From assembly GCA_013204265.1 (NCBI GenBank), contig JABMOG010000110.1, forward strand, positions 1 to 51,467: DNA of 51,467 nt. The letters are read 5' to 3'. The notes below the pieces were generated by a model, which had not been told where the DNA came from, searched no databases, and saw nothing but the letters and a program-made list of their open reading frames with translations. Source of the stretch: Rhodospirillales bacterium (GTDB lineage Bacteria > Pseudomonadota > Alphaproteobacteria > Rhodospirillales > Casp-alpha2). This document shows positions 35,623 through 44,967 of the stretch, one piece after another (within the stretch, counting starts at the first letter, position 1; the number at the start of each line of letters is the position of its first letter). Position numbers and translations under genes: made by a program.

Positions 35623-37887
35623 ATGGCCAAAGCCGACCCGACCGGAGAAATCCGCGACATCCGATTAGCCGACGCATTGAGCGAACGCTATCTGTCCTAT
35701 GCGCTCTCGACAATTGTTTCGCGTTCCCTGCCGGACGTTCGCGACGGACTGAAACCCGTCCACCGCCGACTGCTGTACGCCATGCGCAAATTGAAAATGG
35801 ACCCGGACGCGGGGTTCAAGAAATGTGCCCGCGTCGTTGGCGACGTCATCGGTAAATATCATCCGCACGGGGACGCCGCCGTCTATGACACCCTGGTGCG
35901 CCTCGCCCAGGAATTCGCCCAGCGCTATACGTTGGTCGACGGGCAAGGAAACTTCGGCAACATCGATGGCGATAACGCCGCCGCCATGCGTTACACTGAA
36001 GCCCGCCTGACCCAGGTTGCCTGGACCCTGCTCGACGGTATTGACGAAGACGCCGTCGACTTCCGTGATACCTACGACGGCGAGGACTCCGAGCCCGTCG
36101 TCCTGCCGGCCCGATTTCCCAATCTTCTGGCCAACGGCTCGGCAGGTATTGCCGTCGGCATGGCGACATCTATCCCGCCGCACAATATCGTCGAGTTGTG
36201 CAACGCGCTGGTCCATCTGATAAAATTTCCCAAGGTCACCTTTGATAAGTTGGTGGAGTTGGTTCCGGGACCGGACTTTCCCACCGGCGGCGTCCTGATT
36301 GAACCCCACGACAATATCGTCGAGGCCTACCGCACCGGGCGCGGCGGGTTTCGGCTACGCGCGAAGTGGGCCAAGGAAAATCTGCCGCACGGCCAATACC
36401 AGATCGTCATTAGCGAAATTCCTTACCAGATTCAAAAATCCCGGCTGATTGAAAAAATCGCCGAACTGGTGATTTCCAAAAAGCTTCCCATTCTGGCTGA
36501 CGTGCGTGACGAATCGAGCGAAGACATCCGCATTGTGCTGGAACCGAAAAGCCGCACCATCGACGCTGGCATGCTGATGGAACAACTGTTCCGCCTGACC
36601 GAACTGGAAACCCGGTTTCCGCTGAACATGAATGTGCTCGACGCCAACACCACGCCTGGCGTGATGAACCTGCGCCAGGTCCTGCAAGCCTTTCTCGATC
36701 ACCGCCACGAAGTTCTGGTCCGCTGCACCAAATACCGGCTGGGCAAAATCGAACACCGGCTGGAAATGCTCGAAGGCTTCCTGATTGCCTTTCTGAACCT
36801 CGATAAAATTATCAAAATTATCCGCAACGAAGACGAGCCAAAACAAAAGCTGATGACAGCTTTCACACTGACCGAGGGCCAGGCCGAAGCGATCCTGAAC
36901 ATGCGCCTCAGGCAATTGCGTAAGCTGGAAGAGATGGCCATAAAAACCGAACACGCTGCGCTGACGAAGGAAGGCAAAGACCTGCGCGCCTTGTTGCGCG
37001 ATCCTAAGCGGCGCTGGAAGGTGATCGGTGAGGAAATCGCCGATATCAAAACAACCTTCGGTTCGAAAACTCTGCTGGGCCGGCGGCGCACCGAAATCGG
37101 AAAGCCGCCGACGGCGGTGGTGGTGCCGCTGGATGCCATGATCGAACGCGAACCGATCACCGTACTGGCTTCGGAAAAAGGCTGGATCAGGACACAAAAA
37201 GGCCACGTCACCGAGACTTCGGACCTGAAATACAAGGAAGGTGACCGTGGGCGCTTCCTGTTGCACGCAGAGACCACGGACAAACTGTTGGTGTTCGCCA
37301 CTAATGGGCGGTTCTACACGCTCGGCTGCGACAAGCTGCCCGGAGGCCGCGGCCACGGCGAACCCTTGCGCCTGATGATCGACCTGACCGAAGGCCACGA
37401 CGTAGCCGCCATGTTCATCCATAAGCCCACCGAGCCCGGCGCCAAGGCGACCAAAGAGGCAGGACGGCGGCTGGTGGTTGCGTCGGAATCCGGGCGCGGG
37501 TTTATCGTCGAAGAAGAACACCTGATCGCCCAGACCCGCAACGGTCGGCAGGTCCTCAACCTGGGCAACGCCGAGGAAGCCCTGACCGCCATCATCATCG
37601 ATCCCAGCCACGGCCATCTGGCGGTATTGGGCGCCAATCGCAAGCTGCTGATTTTCCCGCTCGACGAATTGCCGGTGATGACCCGGGGGCGCGGCGTGAT
37701 CCTGCAACGGTACGCCAAGGGTGGGTTGGCCGACATAACGACGCTCAATGTCCGTGAGGGCTTAAGCTGGCGTTCCGGCCAACAGGGCGTGCGCACGGAA
37801 CCCGACATCAAGCGCTGGGTAGGCAAACGCTCGCAAACCGGGATGGTCGTACCCAAGGGCTTTTCCAGGGCCAATAAATTCAACTGA
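35623..37887 (+). CDS. parC: DNA topoisomerase IV subunit A
   Basis: SERYLSYALSTIVSRSLPDVRDGLKPVHRRLLYAM...ARVVGDVIGKYHPHGDAAVYDTLVRLAQ. Confidence 0.97.
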   Translation: MAKADPTGEIRDIRLADALSERYLSYALSTIVSRSLPDVRDGLKPVHRRLLYAMRKLKMDPDAGFKKCARVVGDVIGKYHPHGDAAVYDTLVRLAQEFAQRYTLVDGQGNFGNIDGDNAAAMRYTEARLTQVAWTLLDGIDEDAVDFRDTYDGEDSEPVVLPARFPNLLANGSAGIAVGMATSIPPHNIVELCNALVHLIKFPKVTFDKLVELVPGPDFPTGGVLIEPHDNIVEAYRTGRGGFRLRAKWAKENLPHGQYQIVISEIPYQIQKSRLIEKIAELVISKKLPILADVRDESSEDIRIVLEPKSRTIDAGMLMEQLFRLTELETRFPLNMNVLDANTTPGVMNLRQVLQAFLDHRHEVLVRCTKYRLGKIEHRLEMLEGFLIAFLNLDKIIKIIRNEDEPKQKLMTAFTLTEGQAEAILNMRLRQLRKLEEMAIKTEHAALTKEGKDLRALLRDPKRRWKVIGEEIADIKTTFGSKTLLGRRRTEIGKPPTAVVVPLDAMIEREPITVLASEKGWIRTQKGHVTETSDLKYKEGDRGRFLLHAETTDKLLVFATNGRFYTLGCDKLPGGRGHGEPLRLMIDLTEGHDVAAMFIHKPTEPGAKATKEAGRRLVVASESGRGFIVEEEHLIAQTRNGRQVLNLGNAEEALTAIIIDPSHGHLAVLGANRKLLIFPLDELPVMTRGRGVILQRYAKGGLADITTLNVREGLSWRSGQQGVRTEPDIKRWVGKRSQTGMVVPKGFSRANKFN

Positions 37888-37909
37888 GGTGGATGGCCCG
37901 AGCGGGTTT

Positions 37910-39010
37910 CTAATACTTGAACGGCAAAATTCTGGCGTTCCAGAAGGACTGTTCGCCGAGGTGCGACCAGGACAGCGCCTTGCCGCGGAATTTCTTAAAA
38001 TCGTCAAAGACCCGCCGGGTGAGGGCGTCGCCATCGGTTCCGAGCGCCGCCACCACTTCACCGGAAGCCGCACCGATGGCTTTCATGGTGCCGTCGTCAA
38101 AGCGGCGCATATCGACCTTGTGCACCTGCCGGAGGGTGAACAGTGCATCGGCATTGCGGGCCTGAAACTCAGCCCTGGAAACAGCATTTTCCGCCGCCAT
38201 CGCCTGGGAAACAATGATTTTCAGGTCATCATCAAGACGGTCCCACAGTTTTCGATTGACGCCGGACGACAGCGCCGTGCCCGGCTCATAAAAGCCGGGG
38301 TAATAGTAATGCTTGGCAACCTTGTAGAAACCCAGTTCGAGGTCGCCCCAGGGGCCAGCCCATTCGGTGGCATCGAGTTTGCCAGATTGCAGGGCTGAAA
38401 ATATCTCACCGCCCGACAGGGTCACCGGAATAGCGCCGAGGCGCGCCAGGACCTCGCCGCCTAATCCTGGAATGCGAATTTTTAATCCCTTGAAATCTTC
38501 GATGGTATTGATTTCCCGGTTGTACCAGCCGCCCATCTGGGCACCCGTGTTGCCGACCTGAAACGGTTTGATATTGAAGGCAGCAGAAGCCTCATCCCAA
38601 AGTTCCTGGCCGCCACCGTGATAAACCCACGCAGCCATTTCGCCCGCCGTCATGCCGAAGGGAACGGAGGCGAAAAAAATCAATGCCCGCGAGCGATGTT
38701 GAAAATAATATTCTATGGCGTGGTAAATATCCGCCGCCCCACCGGAAACCGCATCAAAGGTTTCCGAAGCCGGGACCAGTTCTCCGGCGGCATAAACCTT
38801 GACGTCGAGACGCCCCTGGCTCATGGCTGTGATGTTGTCGGCCAGCCGCTGGGCGCCGGTGCCGAGACCGGGAAAATCACGCGGCCAAGTGGTTACCATT
38901 TTCAGTCGGCGCAAACCTTGGGCGATGGCAGGCGCCGACAGGGCGGCACCGGCGACGGCCCCTGCCGCCACTCCCTGGGCCGTGCGGGTCAGAAAACGAC
39001 GCCGTTTCAT
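37910..39010 (-). CDS. TRAP transporter substrate-binding protein (DctP family)
   Basis: Tat-like MKRRRFLTRTAQGVAAGAVAGAALSAPAIAQ; RLKMVTTWPRDFPGLGTGAQRLADNI...FKGLKIRIPGLGGEVLARLGAIPVTLSGGEIFSALQSGKLDATEWAGP. Confidence 0.95.
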   Translation of the reverse strand: MKRRRFLTRTAQGVAAGAVAGAALSAPAIAQGLRRLKMVTTWPRDFPGLGTGAQRLADNITAMSQGRLDVKVYAAGELVPASETFDAVSGGAADIYHAIEYYFQHRSRALIFFASVPFGMTAGEMAAWVYHGGGQELWDEASAAFNIKPFQVGNTGAQMGGWYNREINTIEDFKGLKIRIPGLGGEVLARLGAIPVTLSGGEIFSALQSGKLDATEWAGPWGDLELGFYKVAKHYYYPGFYEPGTALSSGVNRKLWDRLDDDLKIIVSQAMAAENAVSRAEFQARNADALFTLRQVHKVDMRRFDDGTMKAIGAASGEVVAALGTDGDALTRRVFDDFKKFRGKALSWSHLGEQSFWNARILPFKY

Positions 39011-39080
39011 AGTTTAAAGTTCCCGGACAAAAATTTGATAAATATAAGAAAAACGGATGACAGCCCAAGTATTAAGCGGA

Positions 39081-39821
39081 TCAGGTGGCTTCGTCTTCAG
39101 AAGACGAAAAAAGCAGCCACTCATCAACGGTCCAGATTTCCAGAGGCTGGAACTTCGCCTTGTAGGACATTTTTGCACACCCGTCGATCCAGAACCCCAG
39201 GTAGACGTGTTGCAACCCTTGGGCGCGGGCCTGTTCGATCAGCCACAAAATCATATAGCTGCCCAAACTTCGTTGGCTCAGTGATGGCTGGAAAAAGCTA
39301 TAGACCGCCGACAGGCCAGTATCGACCCGGTCGATGAGGCAAACAGCCACCAGGCTCTGGTCCATCAGACGGAATTCCACCAGCTTCGTTTCGACGGGCG
39401 TATCTTCAACCAGTGACCTATAGTCGCGGTAATCCATCTTCGACATATCGCCGCCACTGTGCCGGGATTCCTGATAGTAAACAAACAGTTCAAACTGCTC
39501 CAACGTCGCGTGCGGCGAAACTTCTGTCACATTCAGGTCATTGTTGCGTTTCCAGATGCGGTGTTGCGAACGCGACCTTTTAAAGTCCGGGGCAAGAGTC
39601 CGCACCGCCTGACAGGCCTGACAATCCGGGCAGGCGGGGGCATAGGCGATATTGTGGCTGCGCCGGAACCCAGCCGCCGACAAACCATCGTGCAGGGCAA
39701 TGGCGTCGCGGCCCAAAAGTTCAGTGACGACACGGCGCTCTAAGCGGTTGGAAAGGTACGGGCAGGGAAGAGGCGCGGTCGAAAAGAAAAACCGGGTGTC
39801 GTGAATGGGGCTATGCTTCAT
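39081..39821 (-). CDS. bpt: Aspartate/glutamate leucyl- (arginyl-) transferase
   Basis: CPYLSNRLERRVVTELLG...LHDGLSAAGFRRSHNIAYAPACPDCQACQAVR. Confidence 0.93.
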   Translation of the reverse strand: MKHSPIHDTRFFFSTAPLPCPYLSNRLERRVVTELLGRDAIALHDGLSAAGFRRSHNIAYAPACPDCQACQAVRTLAPDFKRSRSQHRIWKRNNDLNVTEVSPHATLEQFELFVYYQESRHSGGDMSKMDYRDYRSLVEDTPVETKLVEFRLMDQSLVAVCLIDRVDTGLSAVYSFFQPSLSQRSLGSYMILWLIEQARAQGLQHVYLGFWIDGCAKMSYKAKFQPLEIWTVDEWLLFSSSEDEAT

Positions 39822-39930
39822 GATCTGCAGACTATCCGGATTTTTAAAACCGCAGGTATTTTACCTCAAGCCTCCGCCAAGGCCGAATGTTTTTTTGAAC
39901 CAGTTCCCCTAAGCGCATGGCACAGAGCCG

Positions 39931-41313
39931 TTATTGGGACTTTTCGAGTTGGTTTTTGCGGATAGCGTCGAGACCCGGCAGCGATTGTTTAGCGCCGCCC
40001 CCACCGGGCGCTGCGGGAATAAGGGGGATTGATCCCGCCCCATCCTGGAGTTGGCGCTTGCCGATACCTTCCAGTCCCGGCAGGGATTGCTGAGCCGCAC
40101 CCGCACCGGGCGCAGCGGGAATAAGTGGAATTGATCCTGCCCCCTTCTTGAGCTGGCGCCTGCGGATATTTTCCAGACCCGGAAGAGAGGGCGCTTTCTC
40201 TTCCGGCTTGATTTCAAGTTCTAAACCTTTGGGTTTTGCCGTCTGCTTGATGGGAGTTCGCGTTTTTGGCTCTTCCTTTTTCTTCTTAATGGGGCTTTTC
40301 AAACCTTCGCCTGCTTGGCGTTTTTTAATGTTATGAAGCCCCGGAAGCCCGCTTTCTTCTTTTTTCTTTTTTGCTTTCGCCTTCGCTTCTATTTTTGCTT
40401 TTTTAGCAGCCTCGCCATCTTGCTTCCGGCCGGTCCCGCGCAGCATGATGATAGACAGGCGGCGGTTGCGGGCATTCCCCGGATCGTCCAGAAGGAATGG
40501 ATCCGTCGCTGCCTTGCCGACCACTTTGGACACCTTTTCGTAGGGAATTTTGCTTGAAACCAACTCGCGGCGGGCCGCATTGGCGCGGTCGGCCGACAGT
40601 TCCCAGTTGGAATAACCGGTTTTGGAAATGAACCGTTGTGAATCCGTGTGGCCTGAAATGGAAATTTGTTGCGGCATCTTACCAATGACCTTGGCTACCA
40701 ATTGGATCAGGCGACGGGCGTGGGGAAGCATCTCGGCACCGCCACTGGAAAACATCGGTAAGCCGTCTTTGTCGAGCAGCTGAATCCGTAGTCCTTCAGG
40801 GGTGTTGTCGATCAACAGGCTTTCTTCCAAATCCTTGAATTCAGGCATTTCATGGAATTTCAACTCCAGTTCCTTCTGAGCCTCTTCGAATTGATCCTCT
40901 TCGGCCTTCTTTTGTTTTTCCTCCTCCAGTTCCTCTTCGGTTGGTTCTGACTTTTGTTCGCCGGCGGATTCAGCCCCGCCCGTTCCCGCCTTGGGCGGCG
41001 GCAGGTTGACGACGACGCTATCTTTCGAGGTTGAGCTTTTCGCAACGCCTTCCTCGGACGTAATCGTCGCGCCGGAAAGGATGTCGCCGCTGCCGCTGAC
41101 GGAACCAGCGACGCTGACCGGGGCGAAATAGTTTGAAATCCCCTCAAGCTGTTCCTGAGTTACGGAATTCAGCAGCCACAACAGCAAAAAAAACGCCATC
41201 ATGGCGGTCACAAAATCGGCATAGGCGATTTTCCAGGCGCCGCCATGAGAGGCGTGACCGCCCTTTACGACCTTTTTTATAATTATTGCTTGTTTTGATT
41301 TGTCGTCAGCCAT
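39931..41313 (-). CDS. motB: Flagellar motor protein MotB with extended repeat-containing C-terminus
   Basis: GGHASHGGAWKIAYADFVTAMMAFFLLLWLLN; OmpA-like ISISGHTDSQ...NWELSADRANAARREL...NARNRRLSIIML. Confidence 0.96.
   Translation of the reverse strand: MADDKSKQAIIIKKVVKGGHASHGGAWKIAYADFVTAMMAFFLLLWLLNSVTQEQLEGISNYFAPVSVAGSVSGSGDILSGATITSEEGVAKSSTSKDSVVVNLPPPKAGTGGAESAGEQKSEPTEEELEEEKQKKAEEDQFEEAQKELELKFHEMPEFKDLEESLLIDNTPEGLRIQLLDKDGLPMFSSGGAEMLPHARRLIQLVAKVIGKMPQQISISGHTDSQRFISKTGYSNWELSADRANAARRELVSSKIPYEKVSKVVGKAATDPFLLDDPGNARNRRLSIIMLRGTGRKQDGEAAKKAKIEAKAKAKKKKEESGLPGLHNIKKRQAGEGLKSPIKKKKEEPKTRTPIKQTAKPKGLELEIKPEEKAPSLPGLENIRRRQLKKGAGSIPLIPAAPGAGAAQQSLPGLEGIGKRQLQDGAGSIPLIPAAPGGGGAKQSLPGLDAIRKNQLEKSQ
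39934..40188. repeat. 102-bp (34-codon) in-frame tandem repeat, about 2.5 copies, in motB
   Basis: SLPGLENIRRRQLKKGAGSIPLIPAAPGAGAAQQ / SLPGLEGIGKRQLQDGAGSIPLIPAAPGGGGAKQ / SLPGLDAIRKNQLEKSQ*. Confidence 0.93.
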
Positions 41314-41338
41314 GCCTTGATTCCATTGGACCTTGGTA

Positions 41339-42193
41339 TCAGGTCGGCAGGTTGCCGATCATTTCCTCGACCTCGGCAAATGTAGGGCGAACATCGGCGG
41401 ATAGGGACTTTCGGGCGAATTCCACGGAAATCTGGGGCGCGTACCCCTGCATGTGACCAATGATGGCCGTTTTTATGCAACTCAGGTAGTTGGCATCGGC
41501 GCCAAAAGAATTTTCAAGGGCCTTGCCCATGGGTGAAATGAACCCATAAGACAAAAAGATACCGGCGAAGGTACCAACCAGGGCCGCGCCAATCAGGCCA
41601 CCGAGAATTTCCGGCGGCTCGGTAATCGAGCCCATGGTGACGATAATGCCCAAAACAGCAGCGACGATACCCAACGCCGGCATGGCGTCGCCCATACCCA
41701 GGACGGCCCCCGAAATGGCCGTGTCATCATGGTGGTGCAGGTCAAGTTCCGCTTCCATGACAGCCTCTATCTCGTGCGGGTTCGAGGCGCCAAGCGTCAG
41801 GATGCGCAGATAGTCACACAAAAATTCAACAGCGTGATGGTCCTTCAAAAAAATCGGGAAATTGCCAAATAACGGGCTGTCATTAGGCGCTTCGACATGG
41901 GTTTCCAACGCCAGGTCGCCCTTGGTTTTGGCCAGTTTGAATACTGAAAACAAAACGCCCAAAAGTTCTTCGTAGGCCGCCTTGTTGTATCTTGGCCCCG
42001 TAATCACGCGGGAAAAATTTTTAGCAACACCCATCACGACTGGTTTGGGATTGCCGATCATGAACGCACCAAACGCGCCGCCGAAAATAATGAGGAACTC
42101 GATCGGTTGCCACAAAATCGTCAGGTCGCCGTGAATGGAATAACCGCCAATGACGCACCCAACGACAACTAAAAAACCGACGATGAATAACAT
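41339..42193 (-). CDS. motA: Flagellar motor stator protein MotA
   Basis: MLFIVGFLVVVGCVIGGYSIHGDLTILWQPIEFLIIFGGAFGAFMIGN...DAMPALGIVAAVLGIIVTMG. Confidence 0.97.
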   Translation of the reverse strand: MLFIVGFLVVVGCVIGGYSIHGDLTILWQPIEFLIIFGGAFGAFMIGNPKPVVMGVAKNFSRVITGPRYNKAAYEELLGVLFSVFKLAKTKGDLALETHVEAPNDSPLFGNFPIFLKDHHAVEFLCDYLRILTLGASNPHEIEAVMEAELDLHHHDDTAISGAVLGMGDAMPALGIVAAVLGIIVTMGSITEPPEILGGLIGAALVGTFAGIFLSYGFISPMGKALENSFGADANYLSCIKTAIIGHMQGYAPQISVEFARKSLSADVRPTFAEVEEMIGNLPT

Positions 42194-42414
42194 TCAAGCC
42201 CTCAAGTCTTCATTTTGTTTACCCAACAGGCGGCACAGCTATTGGATCGTCCTATCAGAAAACTATCGCGTGAATCCAACTAGAACAACAATTTACTTTG
42301 CAGGAAGTTTGAGTCTGCATCCACCAAATTTCGCTTCCCCTTTCGGCTGGAACCCCATATTGATTCTGGGAAATAAATTTTTTGCCCATTTTCCTGTAAC
42401 AGGATCTACCAAAC

Positions 42415-42897
42415 GTGACCTTTGATTCCGAAAAATTTAAAAAAGCCCTGGGGTTCTTCGCCACCGGCGTCACCATTGTCACTGGCACCAGCCCCCATGG
42501 TGTGCCGGTCGGGGTCACCGTCAATGCCTTTGCGTCGGTTTCCCTGGACCCGCCTTTGGTGTTGGTCTGTCTCGATAAAAACACGGGTTGCCTGGAGGCT
42601 TTTTGTGAAGGGGAATGGTTTGCCGTCAACATACTGAATGAAAACCAGGGCGATCTGTCGAGCATGTTTGCCGGGCCGCAAGAACACAAGTTCAAGGACC
42701 AGGACTACCAGACCTGGGACAGCGATTGCCCGATTCTGCCAGATTGCCTAGCCAATCTGGAATGCCGACGCATCAACGTTTTTGAAGGCGGCGACCACGT
42801 TATTCTTGTCGGCCGGGTTGAAAACATCGAACACGCGGATGCAGGCCGCCCGCTGCTGTATTCTCAAAGCGCCTATGGCCGCCTTGGAGATGCCTGA
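42415..42897 (+). CDS. Flavin reductase family protein
   Basis: GTG start; KKALGFFATGVTIVTGTSPHGVPVGVTVNAFASVSLDPPLVLVCLDKN. Confidence 0.95.
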   Translation: MTFDSEKFKKALGFFATGVTIVTGTSPHGVPVGVTVNAFASVSLDPPLVLVCLDKNTGCLEAFCEGEWFAVNILNENQGDLSSMFAGPQEHKFKDQDYQTWDSDCPILPDCLANLECRRINVFEGGDHVILVGRVENIEHADAGRPLLYSQSAYGRLGDA

Positions 42898-43681
42898 GTC
42901 TGCTGGGCAACGTGCGGCGGCGCATAAGCGAATGCCCTTGGTTTTAGCCCTGGCTGCACAGGTTCTTGGCGGAATTTTAGTATTTGGAACGGCCTTCGTT
43001 ATCACTCGAATAACCGCGTGGCCGTTACCCCTGATAACCTTGTTGGTGATACACGGAGGTATCGCGGCGTTGCTGGGCAGGCGCATGGGATTGGCGAATT
43101 GGTGGATGCCCATTCAAGCGGCGTTTCCTTTTTGCGTTGCCGCCGCGCTGACATGGCAGGTACCAAGTTGGGTTTACCTGGTGGTGTTCGTGGGGTTGGT
43201 ATTGGTGTTCTGGAACAGCGCCCGAGGCGGCGTTCCCTTGTATCTTACCAACACCAGAACCAAGGCGGCGTTGGCGGCGTTGCTGCCTAAAGAGGCAAAT
43301 TTCCGTTTCGCCGATCTCGGGTGCGGTTTGGGCGGGCCGGTCCTGTCTCTGTCCCGGGTGCGCCCGGACGGATATTTTACAGGTTTCGAGACGGCGCCCG
43401 CTTTATTTCTGATGGCGTGGCTACGCCGTCGCCTCTCCGGAGGCGCCAACATCGAAATTATTTTCAGCGATTTCTGGTCGCAAAACTTGGGCGAATTCGA
43501 TGTCGTCTATTGCTTTTTGTCGCCGGTGCCGATGCCGGCGTTGTTCGAGAAGGCGCGGCTTCAAATGAAACCGGGCAGCCTTTTGGTTTCCAACAGTTTC
43601 GAGGTACCCGGCACACCTGCCGACGATATCCTTGAGGTTGACGACGCCCGGAATACGAAACTGCACCTGTGGCGAATGTAA
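42890..43681 (+). CDS. Membrane-anchored class I SAM-dependent methyltransferase
   Basis: N-terminal TM helices; FRFADLGCGLGGPVLSLSRVRPDGYFTGFETAPALFLMAWLR; overlaps the upstream stop. Confidence 0.82.
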   Translation: MPESAGQRAAAHKRMPLVLALAAQVLGGILVFGTAFVITRITAWPLPLITLLVIHGGIAALLGRRMGLANWWMPIQAAFPFCVAAALTWQVPSWVYLVVFVGLVLVFWNSARGGVPLYLTNTRTKAALAALLPKEANFRFADLGCGLGGPVLSLSRVRPDGYFTGFETAPALFLMAWLRRRLSGGANIEIIFSDFWSQNLGEFDVVYCFLSPVPMPALFEKARLQMKPGSLLVSNSFEVPGTPADDILEVDDARNTKLHLWRM

Positions 43682-43695
43682 GCAGGAAAGCGGCT

Positions 43696-44946
43696 TTAAG
43701 ACCCCAGGGACGTCGCTCCCATAAGACGGGCAGGAAACCCGGCCTCGATAAGGGCCTCCACGATTTGATTGACATGTTTCGCATCGAGGGTTTCGAGAAC
43801 CACATCGACCTCCGTCTGTTTGACCGGAATATCATAGAACAGGCGCTGGTGATTGATTTCGATGATGTTACCGCCTTGCTCGCCGATTAGGCCGGAAACC
43901 CGGGACAAAGCTCCGGGAATATCAATGATTCCGATACGCAACCGTACCAAACGTCCTTCGCGCACCAGCCCGCGCATCAGGATTGACGATAGCAGGCGGG
44001 AATCCATATTACCGCCGGACACCACCAGACCGACTTTCTTGGCCTTGAACCGTTCCGGGTTGTCCAAAACTGCCGCCAGGGAGGCGGCCCCGGCGCCTTC
44101 GGTGACAATGCGTTGAACTTCAAGGTAGGTCTGCACCGCCATTTCCAGGGCCGTCTCATCAACCAGAACCAAGGTTGAGACCAGCTCGGCGATTACCGGT
44201 TGGGTTAATTTTCCCGGTACCTTGACGGCGATACCCTCGGCAATGGTTTGGCCACCAATGCCGCCGCCACGGCCCGGAGTGGCTGGGGCGGGGCTGCCCA
44301 TTCCCAACGCCTGGGACATCGACGGATACAAGGCCGCCTCGACCCCGATGATTTCGATGTCGGGTTTTAGCGCCTTGGCCGCCACCGCAGTACCCGCCAT
44401 CAGCCCACCACCGCCGATGGGAACGACTAACATGTCGAGGTCGGGAACGTCGTTCAAAAATTCCAGTCCCACGGTGCCTTGTCCGGCGATGACCCGTTCA
44501 TCGTCATAGGGGTGAATGAAGGCCTGACCCTCGGCCTCGCATTGCTGCAAGGCGGCGGTGCGGGCTTCGGCAAGTCCTGCCCCGGACAACACCACCCTGG
44601 CGCCCAGCGCCTCGGTCCGCCCGACCTTGGTGAACGGCGTTCCTTCGGGCATGTAGATGGTCGCCGGAATTTCCAGATTGCGCGCATGATAGGCGACGCC
44701 CTGGGCGTGATTGCCGGCCGAAGCGGCGACCACGCCGACTTTTTTTTCTGCGTCCGACAGGCTATCGAGCTTGATCAATGCGCCACGAGGCTTGAACGAT
44801 CCGGTGACCTGCAGGTTTTCCAATTTCAGAACGATATCGGCGCCGCACAGTTCAGATAGGGCGGGCGAGGCCAAGCACGGTGTGCGCACCACCCGCCCTT
44901 CCAGTTGCCGGGCGGCGCCTCTAATATCATCGATGGTAACAGCCAA
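43696..44946 (-). CDS. Threonine ammonia-lyase with C-terminal ACT domain
   Basis: LQVTGSFKPRGALIKL, ASAGNHAQGVAYHA, PIGGGGLMAGTAVAA, C-terminal ACT GIIDIPGALSRVSGLIGEQGGNIIEINHQR. Confidence 0.95.
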   Translation of the reverse strand: MAVTIDDIRGAARQLEGRVVRTPCLASPALSELCGADIVLKLENLQVTGSFKPRGALIKLDSLSDAEKKVGVVAASAGNHAQGVAYHARNLEIPATIYMPEGTPFTKVGRTEALGARVVLSGAGLAEARTAALQQCEAEGQAFIHPYDDERVIAGQGTVGLEFLNDVPDLDMLVVPIGGGGLMAGTAVAAKALKPDIEIIGVEAALYPSMSQALGMGSPAPATPGRGGGIGGQTIAEGIAVKVPGKLTQPVIAELVSTLVLVDETALEMAVQTYLEVQRIVTEGAGAASLAAVLDNPERFKAKKVGLVVSGGNMDSRLLSSILMRGLVREGRLVRLRIGIIDIPGALSRVSGLIGEQGGNIIEINHQRLFYDIPVKQTEVDVVLETLDAKHVNQIVEALIEAGFPARLMGATSLGS

Positions 44947-44967
44947 AATCGTGTCCTTGTTTCAGGG

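Noticed and set aside
36355-37707. 450-aa ORF on the minus strand
   Set aside because: Fully antisense to parC, whose protein is clearly recognisable; composition is typical of a shadow ORF in high-GC DNA.
38618-39337. 239-aa plus-strand ORF
   Set aside because: Lies opposite the TRAP binding protein and bpt; no domain; shadow ORF.
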